Source: Bacillota bacterium (GTDB taxonomy: Bacteria; Bacillota_E; Sulfobacillia; Sulfobacillales; Sulfobacillaceae). Taken from it: a DNA stretch of 6,593 bases. The notes under the pieces were generated by a model. It ran no database searches, had not been told where the DNA came from, and saw only the letters and a list, made by a program, of their open reading frames with translations. Position 1 is the first letter of the stretch. The number at the start of each line of letters is the position of its first letter. The stretch spans positions 1 to 6,593 of the forward strand of contig JAKAAL010000240.1 in NCBI GenBank assembly GCA_021802375.1, in the 5' to 3' direction. Below, piece after piece: positions 1 through 6,001 of the stretch. The translations under genes were made by a program, and so were the position numbers.

Positions 1-2
1 CG

Positions 3-2369
3 GTGCGAGGAGCTAACTTTTCAAGTGTTTATGCTATGAACGGTCTGACAGGGAAAATCTTGTGGCGATTTGACACGGCTGGGGAGGCCATGCCCACGCC
101 GGTTTATCATCGAGGTAATCTCTATTTTAGCACCGGCGATGGACACCTCTATGCTTTAAACGCCCAAACGGGGCAACTCCTGTCGTCGTTTACCAATCCG
201 GGCTTTAGTAGCATGTCGTCGGCTAATTGGTACATTCCCACGGCAGGTCCCTTCCGAGGCCAGTTCTTGATTGTATACGGGACACAGGACCCTAACTATC
301 TGATGGCAGTCGACGAATCTAATCCATCCGCTCCACGGTTGGCTTGGGATTACATCGTGCCGAATTCCATCAATACCGGGCTAGGCGATGTCCCCCCGGT
401 CGTGGATCCAAAGCGCGGACTCGTGTTAACCGACGCCCTCGTGAACGATGTGGCCGCCGGTGGGACCAAGGCGAAACCGATCCTCAACGTGGACGTCTTT
501 GCCGTCAACGCCAATACCGGACAGTTGTTGTGGAGCCACCTCGGTGGTAATGGGCTCGTGGCTAAGCCCGTTGCCTTTAAAGGTAGTGTCCCAATGGTGC
601 ACCACGGAAATCTCTATGTGGGGGATCTACTTAACGAAACCTATCAGTCCTATCGCGAAACCACTGGCCAGTTGCGGTGGGCTACCTCACTCAATATCCC
701 GGGCGAAGTGAATCAGCCGCGTGGAGGTGGCGTTTATTATGATCACCATGTCTTAATTGCCGAAGGCCAACACATCTTTACATTAAATCCCTCAACTGGC
801 GCCATCGACAACAATTTCGCCGCAAAGGGCTTTTATTTCGGAGTGTGGGGCATTCCATCGCCGGTCATTGTCGATAACGAAATGTATATCGGCTCAATTT
901 CTGGATGGATCTTTGCCGCACCGGCACATTACTTAATGACCCATGCCGGAGGACCCGCAGCTCTACCGTCAGCTCCGTCTACCGTACCCGTTCCTCCGAA
1001 AGCGCCAAGCTACTATAATCCCGCCGCGTTGCCGGTATCGGACCATTCCACGCTATTCCCTACAGTATGGACCAGTTACGCGGAAAACGAGCAGCATAAC
1101 GGCGTGTATGCGAGCAGCCTTAACGGACTCACGTGGAAAACTAAGCTCGCACGGGGTCTCTTACTAACCAGCAAGCCTCGGGATCAATCCATTTTCGGCA
1201 CCCGCGTTGCCTCCGTTATGACGGATCTCGCCGTGGGCGTTGGTTCGGGGGTAACTCCTGCCAATGGCATCCTCTATGTTGGCGACAATCGTGACCGAGT
1301 GTATGCCTTAAATGCCGAAACTGGCCAACCGATCTGGATTTTTAAGACTTCAAATGCCGACTTTGGCCAACCGCTTGTCACGCCCAACGCCATCATCGTG
1401 AGCGCAGGTGACCCGTGGTTCAATTTTGCAGCGGTTCAGGATTTCGCCAGCGGAAATCCTGCGGTTCATCTCGGGGCTAGTTTTCAGAACATCCACGCCT
1501 TAAATCCTCTAACAGGCCAAGAACTGTGGACGTTTTATACGCGAGGGACGGATATGATGACGCCCCTTTATTGGCATGGGAATGTGTATTGGGTTAACGG
1601 AGACGGTCATGTCTGGGCTTTGAACGCGACCACAGGTAAACCGATCGCTCCCTTCGTCAACGCCAGCGGGGATCCGACCCTCTCGCTCGGAGGATTTAAC
1701 ACCATCAACTCCGCTACGCTCGCCGTTACGGCCGATGGCGCTCCCATTATGGTGGTAGGCACCGCCCAGCCTGGAAAACTATACGGTATTAATCTTAATA
1801 CCGATCAGGTCGTGTGGACGCAAAGTCTCGCTCAATATGCCTTGTATTCGAGTGGTTTCGGCGACGTGACTCCCGCATACGACCCCGCTAACGGCTTGGT
1901 CATCGCGGATGTCTTAGTTAATCCGACTAAGAATGGCACGCAAGCCACGGAGATGGCCTATGCCATCAATCCTGCCACCGGATCCGTGCGATGGACTCAA
2001 TTACTCGGAACCGGTGCGATTCCGGATGGTTTCACCGGGTCGGTTCCGATGATTCACTCCGGGACCATCTACATCGGCAATCCACTTACCCACACGGAAA
2101 CCGCCTTGAAGGCTTTAAGCGGGGCGATCATCTGGTCGAAGACCATAGGCGTACCGATTGAAGCGCCCGGTGCCATCATCAACAACACGTTGGTAGTTGC
2201 CGGAGGAGCCGATCTTATTGCGTTGAACGCAACCAGCGGTCAGATGCTCCACACATTAACGGTGGGCGGGGATTTCATCGACAACAATCCCTCGGTTGTG
2301 GGAAAAACGTTGTATATTGGTAACGCCTGGGGGTGGGCATTGGCCATTCCCCTGTCCGCGATTGTCTAA
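3..2369 (+). CDS. Tandem PQQ-like beta-propeller repeat protein (5' end outside window)
   Basis: At least 788 residues; the frame is open to the left edge and there is no signal peptide or ribosome binding site at the GTG at 3, so the true start is upstream. PQQ/BamB-type blade motifs recur throughout: VYAMNGLTGKILW (9-21), LYALNAQTGQLL (49-60), VFAVNANTGQLLW (165-177), VYALNAETGQPIW (433-445), IHALNPLTGQELW (497-509), VWALNATTG (537-545), YAINPATGSVRW (653-664), LIALNATSGQ (738-747). Residues 9-307 align with 497-783, for example GSVPMVH (194-200) with GSVPMIH (679-685), so the protein is two copies of a unit of about 485 residues. A Pro/Ala-rich linker (about 312-345) joins them. Such propellers are usually exported. 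Some, like BamB, are scaffolds; others are quinoprotein dehydrogenases or, in acidophiles, tetrathionate hydrolases of about 500 residues. The family call is firm, the substrate is unknown. Ends with TAA, then a terminator. Confidence 0.88.
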   Translation: MRGANFSSVYAMNGLTGKILWRFDTAGEAMPTPVYHRGNLYFSTGDGHLYALNAQTGQLLSSFTNPGFSSMSSANWYIPTAGPFRGQFLIVYGTQDPNYLMAVDESNPSAPRLAWDYIVPNSINTGLGDVPPVVDPKRGLVLTDALVNDVAAGGTKAKPILNVDVFAVNANTGQLLWSHLGGNGLVAKPVAFKGSVPMVHHGNLYVGDLLNETYQSYRETTGQLRWATSLNIPGEVNQPRGGGVYYDHHVLIAEGQHIFTLNPSTGAIDNNFAAKGFYFGVWGIPSPVIVDNEMYIGSISGWIFAAPAHYLMTHAGGPAALPSAPSTVPVPPKAPSYYNPAALPVSDHSTLFPTVWTSYAENEQHNGVYASSLNGLTWKTKLARGLLLTSKPRDQSIFGTRVASVMTDLAVGVGSGVTPANGILYVGDNRDRVYALNAETGQPIWIFKTSNADFGQPLVTPNAIIVSAGDPWFNFAAVQDFASGNPAVHLGASFQNIHALNPLTGQELWTFYTRGTDMMTPLYWHGNVYWVNGDGHVWALNATTGKPIAPFVNASGDPTLSLGGFNTINSATLAVTADGAPIMVVGTAQPGKLYGINLNTDQVVWTQSLAQYALYSSGFGDVTPAYDPANGLVIADVLVNPTKNGTQATEMAYAINPATGSVRWTQLLGTGAIPDGFTGSVPMIHSGTIYIGNPLTHTETALKALSGAIIWSKTIGVPIEAPGAIINNTLVVAGGADLIALNATSGQMLHTLTVGGDFIDNNPSVVGKTLYIGNAWGWALAIPLSAIV

Positions 2370-2383
2370 CGCTTGCGATCACG

Positions 2384-2421
2384 GGTCAAGTCTCTCGTCC
2401 TAAGAGGCTTGACCTTTCCTT
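2384..2421 (+). terminator. Rho-independent terminator of the beta-propeller gene
   Basis: An 11-bp inverted repeat (2384-2394 GGTCAAGTCTC against 2404-2414 GAGGCTTGACC, one G-T pair), extendable by one T-A pair inside, leaves a loop of 7-9 nt. It is followed at once by TTTCCTT. It begins 14 nt after the TAA stop. The T-rich tail is on the + strand only, so it serves the propeller gene rather than the converging - strand genes. Confidence 0.82.
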
Positions 2422-2790
2422 GCCGACAGTCTTATCCTGCGTTGATGTAGCGCCAGTAATCCATTTTTTCTTTCTTTGTTCATCATGTCCCGGATTATTA
2501 GGTATGGTGTGGCCGCCGTCCTTTTCTTGGTGGGGCGCCTCCCCCAACCGTTGCCTCGAAATCCAAGTGAGCCGTAAGAGCGTAGAAAAAAGCCTCTCAT
2601 TGCTGTGATCACGGGGCGATCCCTGCTCGTGAAGGTTGCCGCTTAGCCGATCTCGGGTGGCGGGTCCATGGGTTCCACCGTAACCCCTGCTTGGTGCCAA
2701 CAATCGACCGAAGCCAATAAAATTTGGGAGACCTCTCATTTGATGGGAGCTCGTGCTATGCGCCATGCTTACGACAGGGTCTTTGTTGTC
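2415..2790. other. Intergenic stretch between converging genes; hairpin-rich, no convincing gene
   Basis: ORFs here are short, Arg/His/Pro-rich, lack ribosome binding sites and resemble no family I know. Several inverted repeats are visible: TGGGG 2531-2535 with CCCCA 2542-2546, nested in CTTGG 2526-2530 with CCAAG 2563-2567; TCACG 2609-2613 with CGTGA 2628-2632 enclosing GGG/CCC; CCGC 2639-2642 with GCGG 2660-2663 enclosing CCG/CGG; GGGTT 2670-2674 with AACCC 2682-2686. On the - strand a run of six T (2591-2586) lies 17 nt beyond the 2609-2632 hairpin and could help end DUF4396 transcripts. A structured RNA or the remnant of a mobile element's non-coding end is possible. Some hairpins are expected by chance in GC-rich DNA. 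Confidence 0.35.
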
Positions 2791-3624
2791 TTAGTGCATG
2801 ATGCCATAGGATACACCGAGCGCCAGTACGAAACTGGCAGCGCTGACCCACACCACGGGAGAGCGATACCGATGCGCCTCTTGGGCGGGCCCACCGGACG
2901 TGTGCCTGTGCGCTCCATCATCATGACCAGATTCATGCATCTCGTGGCTCGCCATGTGATGACTGGCCCCCTGGCCAGCAGTGGACATGAGACCATGTTT
3001 CAATTTGCGTGCGACAAGCCACCAATTAAACGGATAGGCCACGATCGCCCCCGCCACAAGGGACGCCGACATCATTAACCAGAAGTCGCCGTGTGCGGGA
3101 TCCGCCGCCCGGGCATCCATCCGCATCCAAAAAACCATAACCAGAGCCATTCCGGTCATGACCCCGTTCATCGAGATCCATTCGGGCATGAACATGGAAC
3201 GGACCGCCTTGAGGTACGACCCTCCCGCCATATCTTTCATGAATAGCGCTTGAAAGATAAGCCACCCGACCAAAAATCCTGCCGCATATTCTAGGACAAT
3301 TTCGAGGGTCGGGTCCACCCGAGATAGGAGCCACGGCGTGATCACCGCGATTCCTACGATCCCGACACTGTCGCCCGACACACAATGAAAGGTGGATCCC
3401 ACAACCTGCTTCCAACGCGGAGCAATATACGCCTCATGAGTGCCGGGCAAGGGTTCCCGCACCGTGAGGACATACATCAAGGCCCCCAAAGGACCCATGA
3501 AGGCCACGATCAGCACAAACCCCACGTGCATCGTGAGGTCAATCGGCGCCTGATGCCAATCCGCCACCACGAAGATGACGGACAACCCCGAGAGAATCCA
3601 CCACAAGATCACCGCGCTGGTCAA
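2791..3624 (-). CDS. DUF4396 integral membrane protein with His/Met-rich loop
   Basis: 277 residues. About seven hydrophobic segments are visible: 4-22, 33-55, 80-100, 107-128, 148-167, 181-204 and 255-274. I recognise DUF4396 from WKQVVGSTFHCVSGDSVGI (71-89, with H80, C81, G84 and D85), the FQALFMKDMAGGSYLKA stretch (124-140), MPEWISMNGVM (146-156) and YPFNWWLV (197-204). Between the last two helices, residues 209-242 hold eight His (210, 222, 223, 227, 230, 234, 239, 241) plus Met 213, 224 and 229, a composition typical of transition-metal binding. The start is TTG at 3624-3622, chosen because GAGGGCGG lies 7 nt upstream and an in-frame stop lies at 3651-3649; GTG at 3612-3610 is an alternative. 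The stop is TAA. The biochemical role of the family is not established as far as I know. The copA-copZ neighbourhood suggests copper handling, which is inference. Confidence 0.85.
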   Translation of the reverse strand: MTSAVILWWILSGLSVIFVVADWHQAPIDLTMHVGFVLIVAFMGPLGALMYVLTVREPLPGTHEAYIAPRWKQVVGSTFHCVSGDSVGIVGIAVITPWLLSRVDPTLEIVLEYAAGFLVGWLIFQALFMKDMAGGSYLKAVRSMFMPEWISMNGVMTGMALVMVFWMRMDARAADPAHGDFWLMMSASLVAGAIVAYPFNWWLVARKLKHGLMSTAGQGASHHMASHEMHESGHDDGAHRHTSGGPAQEAHRYRSPVVWVSAASFVLALGVSYGIMH

Positions 3625-3719
3625 TTTACTGCCGCCCTCAGCACTGCATTACCCCCCATCGTGATAAGCACCATCATTGCCCAATTAAATGGGATCTCAG
3701 TGGCCGTATGCGTGCCCAA
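3621..3719 (-). CDS. Possible 32-residue hydrophobic leader peptide or small membrane protein
   Basis: Reading from TTG at 3719-3717 gives a 32-residue peptide: a polar head ending in TEIP, a hydrophobic stretch FNWAMMVLITMGGNAVL that could be one membrane helix, then RAAVN. Its TGA overlaps the TTG start of the DUF4396 gene in the sequence TTGA (3624-3621), an arrangement typical of translational coupling. A shorter version could start at ATG 3677-3675 (18 residues). Against it: neither start has a clear ribosome binding site, and the frame is short enough to be chance. The IPFNW string resembles YPFNWW in the DUF4396 protein. I recognise no family. Confidence 0.2.
   Translation of the reverse strand: MGTHTATEIPFNWAMMVLITMGGNAVLRAAVN
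3632..3639 (-). promoter_or_regulatory. Ribosome binding site that decides the TTG start of the DUF4396 gene
   Basis: GAGGGCGG (on the - strand) is separated from the TTG by CAGTAAA, 7 nt. It is an imperfect but reasonable Shine-Dalgarno match. The alternative GTG four codons downstream has no purine-rich sequence at a suitable distance. Confidence 0.5.
3680..3693. promoter_or_regulatory. Near-palindrome with -10-like core upstream of the DUF4396 gene
   Basis: CCCAATTAAATGGG is symmetric at 12 of 14 positions. On the - strand it contains TTTAAT (3689-3684), one mismatch from a TATAAT -10 box, about 60 nt before the TTG start. No good -35 box lies 16-18 nt further upstream (CGCATA is there), so a promoter here would need an activator. 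Alternatively the symmetry marks an operator. It does not match the CsoR type of operator that I would expect for copper control. Confidence 0.2.
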
Positions 3720-4114
3720 AAATTTGCCGGGCGATTCGACTCAACCCGACTCCAACCCACCCGAGATCTGGTGTGTCCAAACAGATGTCTGCCCTCTCAC
3801 TGCCCGTGCTAGAATCACCGTCCCGCGTCTCCCATATGCATCCCATGATGACTCGCTGACGTCACGCAACGCATCATACGACCGGGAGCCATCCTCACCA
3901 CGGGATACGATAAGGCCGAGGGAGTGTTGGTCTCCCTCGGCCTCAGGCCTTCGGCTACAAGCGTGTAGCGGGATCCGCCGCCACGTGGAGCACACCCGAT
4001 TGTTCACTCAAAATCCTCGTCACGGAGGATGCACATCCGTTTCAAGTCATTTCGGGAATGTCTAAGGTGTAGTTCTTTTCACTCATATATCGCACGATCC
4101 ACCTCTATGTGGTG
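3720..4114. other. Intergenic stretch between copZ and the DUF4396 gene; no gene seen
   Basis: No coding region is convincing. A - strand frame (3741-4007) runs through the strong hairpin at 3914-3942 and gives an Arg/Ser-rich sequence without family resemblance. Other visible items are TGACGTCA (a perfect 8-bp palindrome, 3857-3864), a small hairpin GCTACA 3954-3959 with TGTAGC 3964-3969 around the loop AGCG, and an imperfect inverted repeat ACGGAGGATG/CATCCGT about 4022-4040. No consensus sigma-A promoter for the DUF4396 gene stood out on the - strand. Confidence 0.4.
3914..3942 (-). terminator. Strong hairpin, probable terminator downstream of copA-copZ
   Basis: A perfect 11-bp inverted repeat (GGCCGAGGGAG 3914-3924 against CTCCCTCGGCC 3932-3942) surrounds a 7-nt loop. 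On the - strand it is followed by TTATCGT, a weak T-tract; on the + strand what follows is not T-rich. It lies about 170 nt after the copZ stop, so it most likely ends copA-copZ transcripts and separates them from the DUF4396 gene. The poor T-tract leaves room for a stabilising or attenuating role. Confidence 0.5.
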
Positions 4115-4321
4115 TTAGGCGACGTCATAACCCGCAGCCTTGACGGCGGCCTTTAAATCATCCACCGATGCGTGGGTCGGGTCGTATGTTACCTCGGCCT
4201 CTTTGGCCTCCAAGTGCACCTTGGCTACCTTCACCCCATCGACACCCTTCAGTGCTTCGGTAACCGTTTTGACGCAATGCTCGCAGGTCATTCCGGTAAC
4301 AGTAAACTGAGTCCGTTCCAT
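4115..4321 (-). CDS. copZ: Copper chaperone CopZ (HMA domain)
   Basis: 68 residues, the usual length for CopZ, made of one ferredoxin-like HMA domain. The metal-binding motif GMTCEHC occupies residues 10-16, with Cys13 and Cys16 as Cu(+) ligands. The beta-alpha-beta-beta-alpha-beta pattern is clear: FTVTG, the helix VKTVTEALKG, VAKVHLEAK, AEVTYDP, the helix VDDLKAAVKAAG, then GYDVA. It should be a soluble cytoplasmic protein that binds Cu(+) and hands it to the CopA ATPase, and perhaps to a copper sensor. The ATG lies 3 nt after the copA stop with an excellent ribosome binding site inside the copA tail, so the two form an operon. A mercury-binding MerP-like role is possible by fold, but the partner ATPase is copper type. 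The stop is TAA. Confidence 0.93.
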   Translation of the reverse strand: MERTQFTVTGMTCEHCVKTVTEALKGVDGVKVAKVHLEAKEAEVTYDPTHASVDDLKAAVKAAGYDVA

Positions 4322-4324
4322 TTT

Positions 4325-5995
4325 TTACACCTCCCTCAATGCGTACTTTAATAGTAACGAGTTCGTGACCACCGTCACCGAGCTCAGCGCCATAGCCGCT
4401 CCTGCAATCATGGGGGATAGGACACCGAAAGCTGCCAACGGAATCATGACCACGTTATAAAACAGCGCCCAGAAGAGGTTCTGTCGGACTTTAGCGATGG
4501 TCTTTTGGCCCACCGTTAAAGCTTGTAGCACCGCACCCACCTCAGAGCGCATGAGTGTCACCTCGGCGGTTTGGGTAGCCACGTCACTCCCACTAGCCAC
4601 CGCCATGCCTACAGATGCCCGTGCTAGGGCAGGGGCGTCGTTAATCCCATCGCCGACCATTGCCACGAATTTCCCGGTAGCTTCCGATGATGCGACGAAG
4701 GTTGCCTTATCTTGCGGAGAGAGCTCTGCTTGCACCTCGGTTATGCCCACCTCTTGGGCGACCCGTACGGCCGTCGCAAGCCGATCCCCGGTCAACATGA
4801 CGGAATCGATGTGACGCGCCCGTAATGCCTTGATGGCCATCTTGGCATCGGCACGGATCCGATCGGCAACAACCAAGGCCCCTAGCACCCTATCGCTCTC
4901 GGCGAGCCACACAATAGTCCGCCCCGCCTCGGCTTGACTGTCCATTTTGGTGGCGATTTCACCCGGGATCGTGACCCCGTAGGCATCCAACAACTTGGTG
5001 TTACCCAAGAGAACGGTTTCCCCGTTCAAAAACCCCACCATACCTTGGCCTTCTTCAGTATAGACATCCTCGACCGGGATGATATCCTTGGCATCAGCCG
5101 CACGTAAAATGGCTTGCGCCAACGGGTGACTCGAGGTCTCTTCAAGGGCAGCAGCAAGACCAATGAGACGCGCTTCGGTACCCGCCTCGGCCGCTACCAC
5201 CTGCTCGAGCTCTGGATGACCTTCAGTAATGGTGCCTGTTTTGTCCAGAGCGACCGTCGTGACACGGGCCACCCGTTCCAACGCCTCCCCATTACGAAAT
5301 AGCACACCGACTCGCGCTCCGACCCCGCTCCCGACCATTACCGCGGTCGGCGTGGCCAGTCCGAGGGAGCAAGGACAAGCGACCACCAACACCGCTACGG
5401 CCCGTAATAAAGCCACCCGCCAATCCCCCATGGCAAAGCCGGTCGCCAGCAAAGTGATGACCGCAATGCCAATCACGATCGGAACAAAGACATTGGCGAT
5501 CCGATCGGCGAATTGTTGAATCGGGGCTTTGACCGCTTGCGCCTCTTCAACAGCCTGCACAATCTGCGCCAATACGGTATCTCGCCCGACTCGGGTCGCC
5601 TCCATCCGGAAGGCTCGGTCTCCCTGGTGCACGGTACCGGCCGCAACGGTCTCCGACACGGTCTTTACTTGCAGCTCGGGCTCCCCGGTCAGCATCGACT
5701 CATCAACTAGTGCCTGCCCCGTTTGCACCTGACCATCTACGGGGATATGGTCCCCCGGTCTAATTTCCAGTATTTGTCCTACAGACACCGCCTGCACCGC
5801 GACTTCTATGACCTCTCCCGAAGGATCCACCACGCGGGTAGTTTTGGGCCGCAAGGCCAAGAGTTCTTTAATGGCGGCTGACGTTCGTCCCTTGGCTATT
5901 GCTTCGAGATACTTTCCAATTAAAATTAAAGTAATGACCGTCGCCGACGTATCGAAATAGAGAGCGGCATGGGCAAACACGCCATAGACCGACAC
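4325..5995 (-). CDS. copA: Cu(+)-exporting P1B-type ATPase CopA, catalytic part downstream of an in-frame TGA
   Basis: 556 residues from a GTG at 5995, but this is really the C-terminal part of a longer protein: the same frame continues upstream past a TGA at 6001-5999, and this GTG has no ribosome binding site. All catalytic motifs are present: actuator TGEP (103-106), membrane CPC (207-209), phosphorylated Asp in DKTGTIT (Asp251), HP (290-291), GQGMVG (316-321), MLTGD (400-404) and hinge GDGIND (448-453). CPC together with YN (513-514) and MALSS (535-539) in the last helices marks the P1B-1 group, which exports Cu(+) or Ag(+). It would sit in the cytoplasmic membrane and accept copper from CopZ, encoded next. 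As split here it lacks the first membrane helices and the metal-binding domains, so alone it is unlikely to work. Confidence 0.9.
   Translation of the reverse strand: MSVYGVFAHAALYFDTSATVITLILIGKYLEAIAKGRTSAAIKELLALRPKTTRVVDPSGEVIEVAVQAVSVGQILEIRPGDHIPVDGQVQTGQALVDESMLTGEPELQVKTVSETVAAGTVHQGDRAFRMEATRVGRDTVLAQIVQAVEEAQAVKAPIQQFADRIANVFVPIVIGIAVITLLATGFAMGDWRVALLRAVAVLVVACPCSLGLATPTAVMVGSGVGARVGVLFRNGEALERVARVTTVALDKTGTITEGHPELEQVVAAEAGTEARLIGLAAALEETSSHPLAQAILRAADAKDIIPVEDVYTEEGQGMVGFLNGETVLLGNTKLLDAYGVTIPGEIATKMDSQAEAGRTIVWLAESDRVLGALVVADRIRADAKMAIKALRARHIDSVMLTGDRLATAVRVAQEVGITEVQAELSPQDKATFVASSEATGKFVAMVGDGINDAPALARASVGMAVASGSDVATQTAEVTLMRSEVGAVLQALTVGQKTIAKVRQNLFWALFYNVVMIPLAAFGVLSPMIAGAAMALSSVTVVTNSLLLKYALREV
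4328..4337 (-). promoter_or_regulatory. Ribosome binding site of copZ, inside the end of copA
   Basis: GAGGGAGGTG on the - strand overlaps the last codons of copA, with the GGGAGG core 8 nt before the copZ ATG. It is nearly complementary to the 16S rRNA 3' end, which predicts strong translation of copZ relative to copA. Confidence 0.8.
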
Positions 5996-5998
5996 GGT

Positions 5999-6001
5999 TC
6001 A
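5999..6001 (-). other. In-frame TGA interrupting copA
   Basis: The frame reads ...GTLAA, TGA, TVSVYGVFAHAALYFD... with no shift, joining the two copA pieces exactly as in intact homologues. CopA proteins usually have Trp or Tyr here (GTLAAY or GTGAAW), so the ancestral codon was probably TGG. All Trp codons in the long propeller gene are TGG and it contains no in-frame TGA, which argues against a reassigned code. Confidence 0.85.

Noticed and set aside
2386..2766. 126-residue - strand ORF in the left intergenic stretch
   Set aside because: No ribosome binding site, low-complexity Arg/His/Gly composition, overlaps the propeller gene's terminator stem and the hairpin cluster. I considered a decayed transposase but saw no recognisable motif.
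2668..3078. 136-residue + strand ORF
   Set aside because: Mostly antisense to the DUF4396 C-terminus; its His/Arg-rich product mirrors the His-rich loop codons of the real gene.
3741..4007. 88-residue - strand ORF between copZ and the DUF4396 gene
   Set aside because: It runs through the strong terminator-like hairpin, has no ribosome binding site and gives an unpatterned Arg/Ser-rich sequence.
3385..4065. 226-residue + strand ORF
   Set aside because: It is antisense to the DUF4396 gene and then crosses the 11-bp hairpin; the product is rich in His, Arg, Pro and Ser, has no family resemblance, and its length reflects the lack of stops on the opposite strand of a GC-rich gene.
4115..5995. 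Mercury or cadmium/zinc resistance instead of copper
   Set aside because: The ATPase has the P1B-1 set of membrane motifs (CPC, YN, MxxSS), which specifies Cu(+)/Ag(+); no merA, merR or cadC-like gene is in view.
5999..6001. TGA reassigned to Trp across the genome
   Set aside because: The 788-codon propeller gene and the other genes use only TGG for Trp and contain no in-frame TGA; with reassignment several would be expected.
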